Of a DNA stretch of 6,140 bases, positions 1 to 5,359 are shown piece by piece (position 1 is the first letter of the stretch; every line of letters starts with the position of its first letter). The notes below the pieces were generated by a model. That model was given only the letters and a program-made list of their open reading frames with translations. It was not told the origin of the DNA and ran no database searches. The stretch spans positions 1 to 6,140 of the forward strand of contig CALDMA010000145.1 in assembly GCA_937915075.1 (NCBI GenBank), given 5' to 3'. Origin of the DNA: an uncultured Oscillospiraceae bacterium. Its GTDB lineage: Bacteria > Bacillota > Clostridia > Oscillospirales > Oscillospiraceae. A program made the position numbers and the translations under genes.

Positions 1-678
1 CATGATCTCGAGGATGCCGACGGAGATCATCGTGGGCCGCAGCATCGGGAACACGACGGAGAAATAGGTGCGCAGCGGACCGCAGCCGTCGATGGCGGCG
101 GCCTCCTCGATCTCCAGCGGGATGGACTTCACGAAGCCCACGAACATGAAGATGGCAAGGCCCGCGCCGAAGCCGAGGTAGATGATAGGAATGGTCCAGG
201 GCGTGTTGAGCGCGACCTTTTCAAGACTGCCGCTCGCAAAGTTAAAGTAGGGTATCTTCACGCGGTCGGCGGTCTTGGAGAGGGTGAACATGACCATCTG
301 GAACGGCACGACCATGGAAAAGACGCAGAGGTAATAGACGCCGCGGCAGAGCTTGCTGTCCACGCGGGCGATGTACCACGCGGCCATCGAGGTGCACAGC
401 AGGATCAGCGCCGTGGAGACGAGCGTGATGAAAAGGCTGTAGAACGCGGACTTCCAGAAGGGATAGTTGCCGAAGGTGACGCCCTTGATGTAGTTCGCCC
501 AGCCGGCAAAGCTCTCGGCGGTGGGCAGGGCAAAGGTCTCGGTCTTGACATAGGTGTTGAGCTTGAAGGAGTTGAGCACCACGGCCAGCACCGGCAGCAC
601 GTAGAGGATGCAGATGAAGGCCAGCACGACCGAAAGAATGGTCTTGCGGCGGCGTTCGGCGGAAAGGGAACCGTTCAT
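1..678 (-). CDS. Carbohydrate ABC transporter permease, MalG/CUT1 type, 3'-truncated by the window edge
   Basis: Inner-membrane permease subunit that pairs with the permease encoded just upstream to carry a sugar or oligosaccharide across the membrane. I translated 226 codons from the ATG at 678 with no stop before position 1; family members are usually about 275-300 residues, so roughly the last 50-70 are missing. The first hydrophobic segment is at about residues 13-36, with others near 79-103, 113-134 and 164-183. The cytoplasmic EAA loop that docks on the ATPase is clear at 192-215 (EAAAIDGCG, then a P-M-L-R-P end). The start overlaps the upstream stop as TAATG, and a strong AGGAGG lies at 694-689, 10 nt before the ATG and inside the upstream gene, which suggests translational coupling. 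The segment between TM3 and the next helix (about 134-160) is longer than in classic MalG. The substrate cannot be read from the sequence. Confidence 0.93.
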   Translation of the reverse strand, partial: MNGSLSAERRRKTILSVVLAFICILYVLPVLAVVLNSFKLNTYVKTETFALPTAESFAGWANYIKGVTFGNYPFWKSAFYSLFITLVSTALILLCTSMAAWYIARVDSKLCRGVYYLCVFSMVVPFQMVMFTLSKTADRVKIPYFNFASGSLEKVALNTPWTIPIIYLGFGAGLAIFMFVGFVKSIPLEIEEAAAIDGCGPLRTYFSVVFPMLRPTMISVGILEIM

Positions 679-1592
679 TACTGCTGCACCTCCTTTTTGC
701 GCGTGGCGCGGAGCTGGATCAAACCGATGGCGGCGACGAGCAGGAAGAACAAAACCGCCTTGGCCTGCGCGGTGCCGCGGGAGTTGACGTTCTGCCCGTA
801 GAACGTGTTGTAGATGTTCAGCGCCAGCATCTCGGTCGTCTTGATGGCCGAGCCGTCGGACTGGATGATGTAGGGCTGACCGCCCGTGAGGGCGAGGTTC
901 TGGTCGAAGAGCTTGAAGCTGTTCGTCAGCGTGAGGAAGGTGCAGATGGTGATGGAGGGCATCACGTTCGGGATGGTGACCTTCCAGAGCGTCTGCCAGC
1001 GGTTCGCGCCGTCGATCTTCGCGGCCTCGAGCATATCCTCGGGCACGGCCTGCAAGCCGGCGATGTAAATGATCATCATGTAACCGACCTGCTGCCAGCA
1101 CATGAGGATGATGAGGCCCCAAAAGCCGTATTTCGTCTCCAGCAGGATCGACGTATTATAGCGCGAGAGAATGCCGTCGAAAATCATCGACCACACATAG
1201 CCCAGCACGATGCCGCCGATGAGGTTCGGCATGAAGAACACCGTGCGGAAGAGATTGCTCCCCTTGATGCCCTGCGTGAGGGCATAGGCCACGGCGAAGG
1301 CCAGCACGTTGATGAACACGAGCGAGACGAGCGCGAAGAGCGCCGTGTACCAGAACGAATGGACAAAGCTCGCGTCGTTCAGCGCCTTGATGTAGTTGCC
1401 AAGGCCGATGAACTGCGCGTCCGAGGTCGTCTTGAACTTGCAGAACGAGAGGTACACGCCCTTGCAGAACGGATAGACGAAGCCAATGGCGAAGGCGCAG
1501 AGCATGGGGCCCATGAACAGCGGGGCCCACCGTCGGATCGGGCGGCGGACGAGCGAGCTGTTGACGGCTGCGGCGTCGTGTTTACGCTTCAA
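678..1592 (-). CDS. Carbohydrate ABC transporter permease, MalF/UgpA (CUT1) type
   Basis: First membrane permease of the sugar importer. From a TTG start at 1592 it has 304 residues, normal for the family. Hydrophobic segments lie at about residues 22-46, 80-106, 115-139, 156-180, 211-233 and 278-296, giving the usual six-helix core. The EAA loop that contacts the ATPase is at about 189-213 (EAAKIDGANRW, then TIPNVMPS). The stop is certain; the start is not. The open frame runs back to a GTG at 1628 (316 aa), which has only a weak GAGG upstream and lies inside a possible stem. An ATG at 1607 (309 aa) has no ribosome binding site. I prefer TTG 1592 because GGGAG (1605-1601) lies 8 nt before it and the protein then begins MKRKHDAA, a short charged N-terminus. 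The gene follows the binding-protein gene after a stem-loop and overlaps the second permease by one base. Confidence 0.92.
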   Translation of the reverse strand: MKRKHDAAAVNSSLVRRPIRRWAPLFMGPMLCAFAIGFVYPFCKGVYLSFCKFKTTSDAQFIGLGNYIKALNDASFVHSFWYTALFALVSLVFINVLAFAVAYALTQGIKGSNLFRTVFFMPNLIGGIVLGYVWSMIFDGILSRYNTSILLETKYGFWGLIILMCWQQVGYMMIIYIAGLQAVPEDMLEAAKIDGANRWQTLWKVTIPNVMPSITICTFLTLTNSFKLFDQNLALTGGQPYIIQSDGSAIKTTEMLALNIYNTFYGQNVNSRGTAQAKAVLFFLLVAAIGLIQLRATRKKEVQQ

Positions 1593-1600
1593 TTCGATCA

Positions 1601-1605
1601 CTCCC
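1601..1605 (-). promoter_or_regulatory. Ribosome binding site GGGAG that decides the permease start
   Basis: On the minus strand GGGAG ends 8 nt before the TTG at 1592. It is the best Shine-Dalgarno match upstream of any candidate start of the first permease gene. It lies downstream of both the GTG (1628) and ATG (1607) candidates, so it can serve only the TTG. TTG starts are less common, so this remains a preference and not proof. Confidence 0.5.
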
Positions 1606-1663
1606 ATCGAGATAGATTGACTGAGCACGGCGCGGGCCTCGTGCGGCCTCTGCCGTGGTAGAA

Positions 1664-1693
1664 GAAGAGGACGGGCGAAGGCCCGCCCTCTTC
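1664..1693 (-). terminator. Intercistronic stem-loop after the binding-protein gene (attenuator or mRNA stabiliser)
   Basis: Arms 1664-1676 and 1681-1693 form a 13-bp stem with a 4-nt CUUC loop, starting 33 nt after the binding-protein stop. In minus-strand RNA all 13 positions pair, one as G-U (1687 with 1671). On the plus strand the same position is an A-C mismatch, so the structure is oriented with the operon. What follows is only mildly T-rich (TTCTACC), so it is not a full intrinsic terminator. A partial terminator or a 3'-end stabiliser fits better, which would give more binding protein than permease, as is common in binding-protein-dependent sugar operons. Confidence 0.7.
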
Positions 1694-1726
1694 ATAAGGA
1701 TTGTAGGTTTTGCGGTATGGAGGCGC

Positions 1727-3055
1727 TTAGCCGTTGGCGGCAGCGTACTGCACGGCCCAGCCGTCCACGAACGCGGTCTTGACCTGCTCCCAGTTGGCAT
1801 CGGTGGGATCGTTGTCATACTGGTTCATCGCGGCGACGATGGCTTCGCGGTAGGCGTCGACGTTGGGCTGGAAGTTGGTGACCCAGGGCATGACGTAGTT
1901 GCCCTCGGCGGCGTAGGCGTTGGCGTCGGCCAGGAAGCCGCAGGTGGACTCGGCAGCCTGCTTGTAGGGCATGACGGCGAATTCATCGACCAGCATACGG
2001 GAGACCTCAGCGTCGGTGACGAGCCAATACATGAAGTCGAGCGTAGCCTGAATGTCCTCGGCGGAGGCCTTGGCGTTTACGGCCCAGCAGTTCTCGGTGC
2101 CGCAGTTCAGACCGGCCTTCTCCTCACCGGCAACGCCGCAGTAGAAGGGGATCATGGAGAGGTTGTCGAGACCGTACTGGTCAGCGCCGGTGCCGGTCAG
2201 GGCAGCCCACTCCCAGGAGCCGTTCTGATAGAACACAGCCTGCTCCTTGCCGAACTCAGCCTGGGCGTCATAGCCGCCGGCAGCGAGCGTGGAGGGAGCG
2301 ACCGCGCTGTTGTTGATGTAGAGGTCCCAGAGATTCTTGAAGTTCTGCATATAGGTGCCCTTGATGCTCGGGGGGCAGACCTTCCAGGCGTCGGGATCGT
2401 CCACGGACTCATAGTAATACTCGAGGTTGGCGAGATGGCCGGTGAAGCGCCAGCTGGAGTCGCTGCTCATGGAGGAGGAGGTGAAGGCGTCGAAGCCCAG
2501 CTCGGCGGCGCGGGAGTGGATGTCCTCGACGACGGCCTTGAGGGTCTCGAAGTTGGTGATGTCGCTGAGCTGATAGCCGGCCTTCGCCAGCAGGTCCTCG
2601 TTGACGATGATGCCGTAGCACTCATAGCAGTAGCCGATGGAGCAGAGCTTGCCGTCGGCATCATAGAGGTTGTAGGCGTCGGTGGTCAGCTCACCCGCGA
2701 TGGGGGTGCCGGTCAGGTCGTAGCAGTAGTCGCCCCAGGTGTCCACGGCGGCCTGGTTGCCGACGACGAACATCGTGGGAGGCGCTTCCTTATCCATCGC
2801 GGCGGTCAGGGTCTCGTTGTAGGTGCCGGACGCGGCGGTCTGGATGGTGACGGGCACACCGGTCTTTTCGGTGTACATCGCGGCGACCTTCTGCAGGGTG
2901 CCGTCCGCCTCGGGCTTGAAGTTCAGCCAGAACACGCGGCCGGCGGCCTCGGTGGTGTCACCGTCGCCGGAGGGCTCTTCGGCCGTCTTGTTGCCGCAGG
3001 CAACGAGGCTGAGAGCCATGACAAGTGCCAGGACAAGCGCAAGATACTTCTTCAT
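1727..3055 (-). CDS. Extracellular sugar-binding lipoprotein of a CUT1 ABC transporter
   Basis: Captures the sugar outside the cell and delivers it to the permease pair encoded next. It has 442 residues, normal for family 1 solute-binding proteins. The N-terminus is a classic lipoprotein signal: KK, a hydrophobic core at 5-18, and lipobox L-V-A-C with the acylated cysteine at 20. An acidic Gly/Asp/Glu-rich linker follows (21-39). The mature domain begins VFWLNFKPEA at 41. It contains many Trp and Tyr residues typical of sugar stacking (W108, Y212-Y215, W279-W283 region, W344, W391), and the segment FYQNGSWEWA near 275 matches the family's usual 'F..GSW' element. AAGGAG at 3072-3067, 11 nt before the ATG, supports the start. 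Nine cysteines besides the lipid-bearing one is high for an exported protein. Family and role are firm; the ligand is unknown, with an oligosaccharide likely from context. Confidence 0.94.
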   Translation of the reverse strand: MKKYLALVLALVMALSLVACGNKTAEEPSGDGDTTEAAGRVFWLNFKPEADGTLQKVAAMYTEKTGVPVTIQTAASGTYNETLTAAMDKEAPPTMFVVGNQAAVDTWGDYCYDLTGTPIAGELTTDAYNLYDADGKLCSIGYCYECYGIIVNEDLLAKAGYQLSDITNFETLKAVVEDIHSRAAELGFDAFTSSSMSSDSSWRFTGHLANLEYYYESVDDPDAWKVCPPSIKGTYMQNFKNLWDLYINNSAVAPSTLAAGGYDAQAEFGKEQAVFYQNGSWEWAALTGTGADQYGLDNLSMIPFYCGVAGEEKAGLNCGTENCWAVNAKASAEDIQATLDFMYWLVTDAEVSRMLVDEFAVMPYKQAAESTCGFLADANAYAAEGNYVMPWVTNFQPNVDAYREAIVAAMNQYDNDPTDANWEQVKTAFVDGWAVQYAAANG

Positions 3056-3082
3056 GTTTCATTGATCTCCTTATTCAAATTT

Positions 3083-3108
3083 ATTTTCACGCGATATCGC
3101 GGGAAAAT
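3083..3108. promoter_or_regulatory. 26-bp palindrome between the LacI-type gene and the binding-protein gene
   Basis: The core CGCGATATCGCG (3090-3101) is a perfect 12-bp palindrome. After one mismatched pair (3089/3102) it extends through ATTTTC and GAAAAT arms, so 12 of 13 positions pair. It fills about half of the 52-nt gap and touches the repressor's stop codon. No T-tract follows on either strand, so an intrinsic terminator is unlikely. It could be an operator for the transporter genes or an intercistronic RNA stem. It does not resemble the operator-like site upstream of the repressor gene, and I saw no convincing promoter beside it. Confidence 0.5.
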
Positions 3109-4121
3109 CATTTCGTCAGGTCGCGCACGGATTCGCCCGCGCGCAGCGTGGTCGGCAGCGTCAGATGGTCGTGCGCGCCGCCGCGGATGACGCCGAGCAG
3201 CAGCTCGACGCTCTTTGTGCCCATGGCCGTCATCGGCTGGCAGAGGGTGGTGAGCATGGGATGGATGTACTCGGAGACGTTGATGCCGTCGATGGCGATG
3301 ATGGAGCAGTCCTCGGGAATGCTGCGCCCGCTCTCGCGCAGGGCGCGCATCGCGCCGATCGCCATGTCGTCCGCGATGGCGAACACCGCCGTGAAATCGG
3401 CGGGGGAGCGCAGGCGCTCGCGCATGGCGGCATAAGCATTGGTGATGGTAAAGTCCTCGGAGCGGATGAGGTCGCCGCTGCGCGGGGCAAGCCCCAGCTC
3501 ATGCAGCGCGCGGCAGTAGCCGGAGTAGCGCAGATGGGAGATGGAGCAGTCATCGGGATCGGAGGTCAGCACGGCGATGCGGCGGTGGCCCTTTTTGACC
3601 AGCTCCATGACCGCGCGGTAGGCCTCCTGCTCGTCGGCGATGGAGACGGAGGAATACTTGCCCGGATCGAGCGTGCCGTAGGCGTTGGTGTAGGTGCAGC
3701 AGACAAAGGGCACGTTGAGCAGCGCCAGCTCCGCGGGAGAGTAATCCGAGCGCCCGCCGAGAAAAATGATGCCCTGCAGACGCTTTTCGCGCTCCATCAC
3801 CGCGCCGCACTTCACCTCGTCGTCGCAGGAGGCGATCTGACGCATGACCATCGTGTAGCCCGCAAGGTCGAGCTTATGCTCGATGGCGCGGATGATATCG
3901 GTGTAGAAGGGGTTCTGCACGCCGCGCACCACAAGGCCGACGGTGTCGGACTTCGTGCGCACAAGGCTGCGCGCGGAATTGTTGGGCAGATAGTTGTGCT
4001 CGGCAATGACCTCCAGCACGCGGCGGCGGCTTTCCTCGCTCACGTCGGGGCGGTCGTTGAGCACACGGGAGACCGTGCTCACGCCCACGCCGCTGAGCTT
4101 TGCAATGTCCTTGATGGTCAT
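3108..4121 (-). CDS. LacI/GalR-family transcriptional repressor
   Basis: Sugar-responsive DNA-binding repressor, most likely controlling itself and the adjacent transporter. It has 337 residues, the standard family length. The N-terminal helix-turn-helix is at 2-22 (IKDIAKLSGVGVSTVSRVLN). The hinge helix lies around 47-55 (PNNSARSLV), and L53 matches the leucine that the family inserts into the central CG step of its operator. The periplasmic-binding-protein-like domain begins at about 60 (TVGLVV). R198 in RYSGY and D278 in AIDGI align with the sugar-contacting Arg and Asp of LacI; the signature FAIADDMAIGAMRAL spans 247-261. The C-terminal part has the usual PMLTTLCQP at 288. GAGGG lies 7 nt before the ATG, and the start gives the canonical MTIKDIA. 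A promoter and operator-like repeat upstream suggest autoregulation. The effector is not readable. Confidence 0.95.
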   Translation of the reverse strand: MTIKDIAKLSGVGVSTVSRVLNDRPDVSEESRRRVLEVIAEHNYLPNNSARSLVRTKSDTVGLVVRGVQNPFYTDIIRAIEHKLDLAGYTMVMRQIASCDDEVKCGAVMEREKRLQGIIFLGGRSDYSPAELALLNVPFVCCTYTNAYGTLDPGKYSSVSIADEQEAYRAVMELVKKGHRRIAVLTSDPDDCSISHLRYSGYCRALHELGLAPRSGDLIRSEDFTITNAYAAMRERLRSPADFTAVFAIADDMAIGAMRALRESGRSIPEDCSIIAIDGINVSEYIHPMLTTLCQPMTAMGTKSVELLLGVIRGGAHDHLTLPTTLRAGESVRDLTK

Positions 4122-4160
4122 GGCGACACCCTCTGCATGAAAAAATCAAAGCCTGTTTCC

Positions 4161-4184
4161 GGGAACCTTACCGGTAACGTTTCC
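4161..4184. promoter_or_regulatory. Putative LacI-type operator downstream of the repressor promoter
   Basis: A 24-bp inverted repeat centred on a CG step at 4172/4173, with 10 of 12 positions paired. Its perfect core is TTACCGGTAA (4168-4177). Two further CpG-centred 12-mers overlap or abut it, each with one mismatched pair: GGTAACGTTTCC (4173-4184) and GTTTCCGGGAAC (4155-4166). LacI-family proteins bind CpG-centred palindromes of this kind. The repeat begins about 5 nt after the predicted transcription start, where a bound repressor would block initiation or clearance. Binding by the adjacent LacI-type protein is inferred from position. Confidence 0.65.
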
Positions 4185-4195
4185 ACTTTTCTTTT

Positions 4196-4224
4196 ATTGT
4201 AGCAGTCTCTTTCGAAAAAGTCAA
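4196..4224 (-). promoter_or_regulatory. Sigma-A type promoter of the LacI-type regulator (and probably the transporter)
   Basis: On the minus strand -35 TTGACT (4224-4219) and -10 TACAAT (4201-4196) are separated by 17 bp. Each is one base from consensus. The start of transcription would be near 4189, giving a leader of about 68 nt that contains the operator-like repeat. I saw no comparably good promoter upstream of the binding-protein gene, so the transporter may be transcribed from here. Confidence 0.8.
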
Positions 4225-4281
4225 AGCACTTTGCCCTGTCCATCTTACCAAAAAAACGGCGGGAAAAATGTCGCAATGAAC

Positions 4282-4321
4282 AAAGGGAGCCTCTGTCCGG
4301 CATCGGACAGAGGCTCCCTTT
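4282..4321 (-). terminator. Intrinsic terminator of the lysC-asd operon
   Basis: Arms 4282-4299 and 4304-4321 form a perfect 18-bp GC-rich stem with a 4-nt loop, starting 13 nt after the asd stop. In minus-strand RNA it is followed by a T-rich stretch (TTTGTTCATT, counting the last stem bases). On the plus strand no T-run follows. It separates amino acid biosynthesis from the sugar-transport locus. A T7 run lies further downstream (4256-4250) and is too distant to belong to the hairpin. Confidence 0.88.
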
Positions 4322-4334
4322 CACAAAAATGCCT

Positions 4335-5339
4335 TTACTTTTCCAGCAGCAGCTCCGCGATCTGCACGGTGTTGGTCGCCGCGCCCTTGCGGACCTGGTC
4401 GCCGCAGCACCAGAGGTTCAGTCCGCGCTCGTCGGTCAGATCGTCGCGGATGCGGCCGACGTAGACGAGGTCCTGATCGCTCGTGTCGAGCGGCATGGGG
4501 TAGACCTTGCTCGCAAGGTCGTCGGTCAGCTTACAGCCGGGCGCGGCGGCGATCAGCTCACGCGCGCGCTCGACGCTGATCTTCTCCTTCGTGCGCAGCA
4601 CGACGGAGACGGAGTGGCTGCGCACCACGGGCACGCGCACGCAGGTGCAGCTGACCTTCATCTCGGGCAGGTGGAGGATCTTGCGGCCCTCGTTCTGCAT
4701 CTTCATCTCCTCGCTCGTGTAGCCCATGTACGCCTCGCCGCCGATCTGGGGGATGACGTTATAGGCGATCTGGTACTGGAATACCTTCGGCTCGACGGGC
4801 TTGCCCTCGGCGAGCGCCGCGACCTCATCGTGCAGCTCGTCGATGCCGTTCTTGCCCGCGCCGGAGACCGCCTGATAGGAGCTGGCGATGATGGTCTCGA
4901 TGGGGCTTTCCTTCGCCAGCGCGTTGATGGCGACGAGGGTGACGATGGTGGTGCAGTTGGGGTTGGAGATGATGCCGCTGTGCCACTTTACGTCCTCGGG
5001 GTTGATCTCGGGGATGACCAGCGGCACCTTGGGATCGAGACGGAAGGCGCTGGAGTTATCGACGAACACGGCGCCGGCCTTGACAATGGCGGGCGCGAAG
5101 CGCTCGGCGATGTCGTTCTCCGCCGCGCCGAGCACGATGTCAAGACCCTCAAAGGCGTCGTCCGACGCTTCGACGATCGTGCACTTCCTGCCGCCGAAGT
5201 CGATCTCGCTGCCTGCGCTGCGCGCGGAGGCGATGGGACGCAGCTCACCGACAGGGAATTTACGCTCTAAAAGAATTTTCATCATTTCCTGACCCACGGC
5301 GCCCGTCGCGCCGAGAATGCCTACGTTATAAAGCTTCAT
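4335..5339 (-). CDS. asd: Aspartate-semialdehyde dehydrogenase
   Basis: Reduces L-aspartyl-4-phosphate with NADPH to L-aspartate-4-semialdehyde (EC 1.2.1.11), the branch precursor for lysine, diaminopimelate, threonine and methionine; cytoplasmic. It has 334 residues, typical for the bacterial enzyme. The N-terminal nucleotide-binding loop is GATGAVGQEM (10-19). The catalytic cysteine is C129 in SNPNCTT, followed by YQAVSGAG at 155-162, where Q156 is the conserved glutamine. R235 and H242 in the stretch from CVRVPV to RSHS have the same seven-residue spacing as the catalytic Arg/His pair of the E. coli enzyme. All key residues are present. GAGGG (5351-5347) lies 7 nt before the ATG. It begins 20 nt after lysC, whose product makes its substrate, and a strong terminator follows, so the two form an operon end. 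Confidence 0.97.
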   Translation of the reverse strand: MKLYNVGILGATGAVGQEMMKILLERKFPVGELRPIASARSAGSEIDFGGRKCTIVEASDDAFEGLDIVLGAAENDIAERFAPAIVKAGAVFVDNSSAFRLDPKVPLVIPEINPEDVKWHSGIISNPNCTTIVTLVAINALAKESPIETIIASSYQAVSGAGKNGIDELHDEVAALAEGKPVEPKVFQYQIAYNVIPQIGGEAYMGYTSEEMKMQNEGRKILHLPEMKVSCTCVRVPVVRSHSVSVVLRTKEKISVERARELIAAAPGCKLTDDLASKVYPMPLDTSDQDLVYVGRIRDDLTDERGLNLWCCGDQVRKGAATNTVQIAELLLEK

Positions 5340-5359
5340 GGTATTACCCTCACTTTTCC

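Noticed and set aside
3083..3108. Palindrome as a rho-independent terminator for the LacI-type gene
   Set aside because: The bases after the stem on the minus strand are AAATTTG, and no U-run follows on either strand. An operator or intercistronic stem is the better reading.
1655..3190. 511-codon open frame on the plus strand opposite the binding-protein gene
   Set aside because: It is antisense to a clear lipoprotein gene. Its product is a low-complexity Gly/Val/Ala/Asp-rich string with no recognisable domain, as expected from the complement of GC-biased codons.
3165..4202. 345-codon open frame on the plus strand opposite the LacI-type gene
   Set aside because: Ala/Gly/His/Asp-rich shadow of a well-supported gene. 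It runs through the predicted operator and promoter region and matches no family I know.
4250..4256. T7 run on the minus strand as a terminator tail
   Set aside because: It lies 25 nt beyond the asd hairpin and has no stem of its own directly before it. It may contribute to AT-rich sequence upstream of the promoter.
4118..4324. Small minus-strand frame of 68 codons covering the asd terminator and the repressor promoter
   Set aside because: Its start lies inside the terminator hairpin and it spans the promoter and operator, so the apparent peptide is only the translated hairpin and non-coding leader. The plus-strand frame from 4231 fails for the same reason.
4329..5270. 313-codon open frame on the plus strand opposite asd
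   Set aside because: Shadow of asd, whose catalytic residues are all present. The translation is Leu/Ala/Asp/Gly-rich with no motif.
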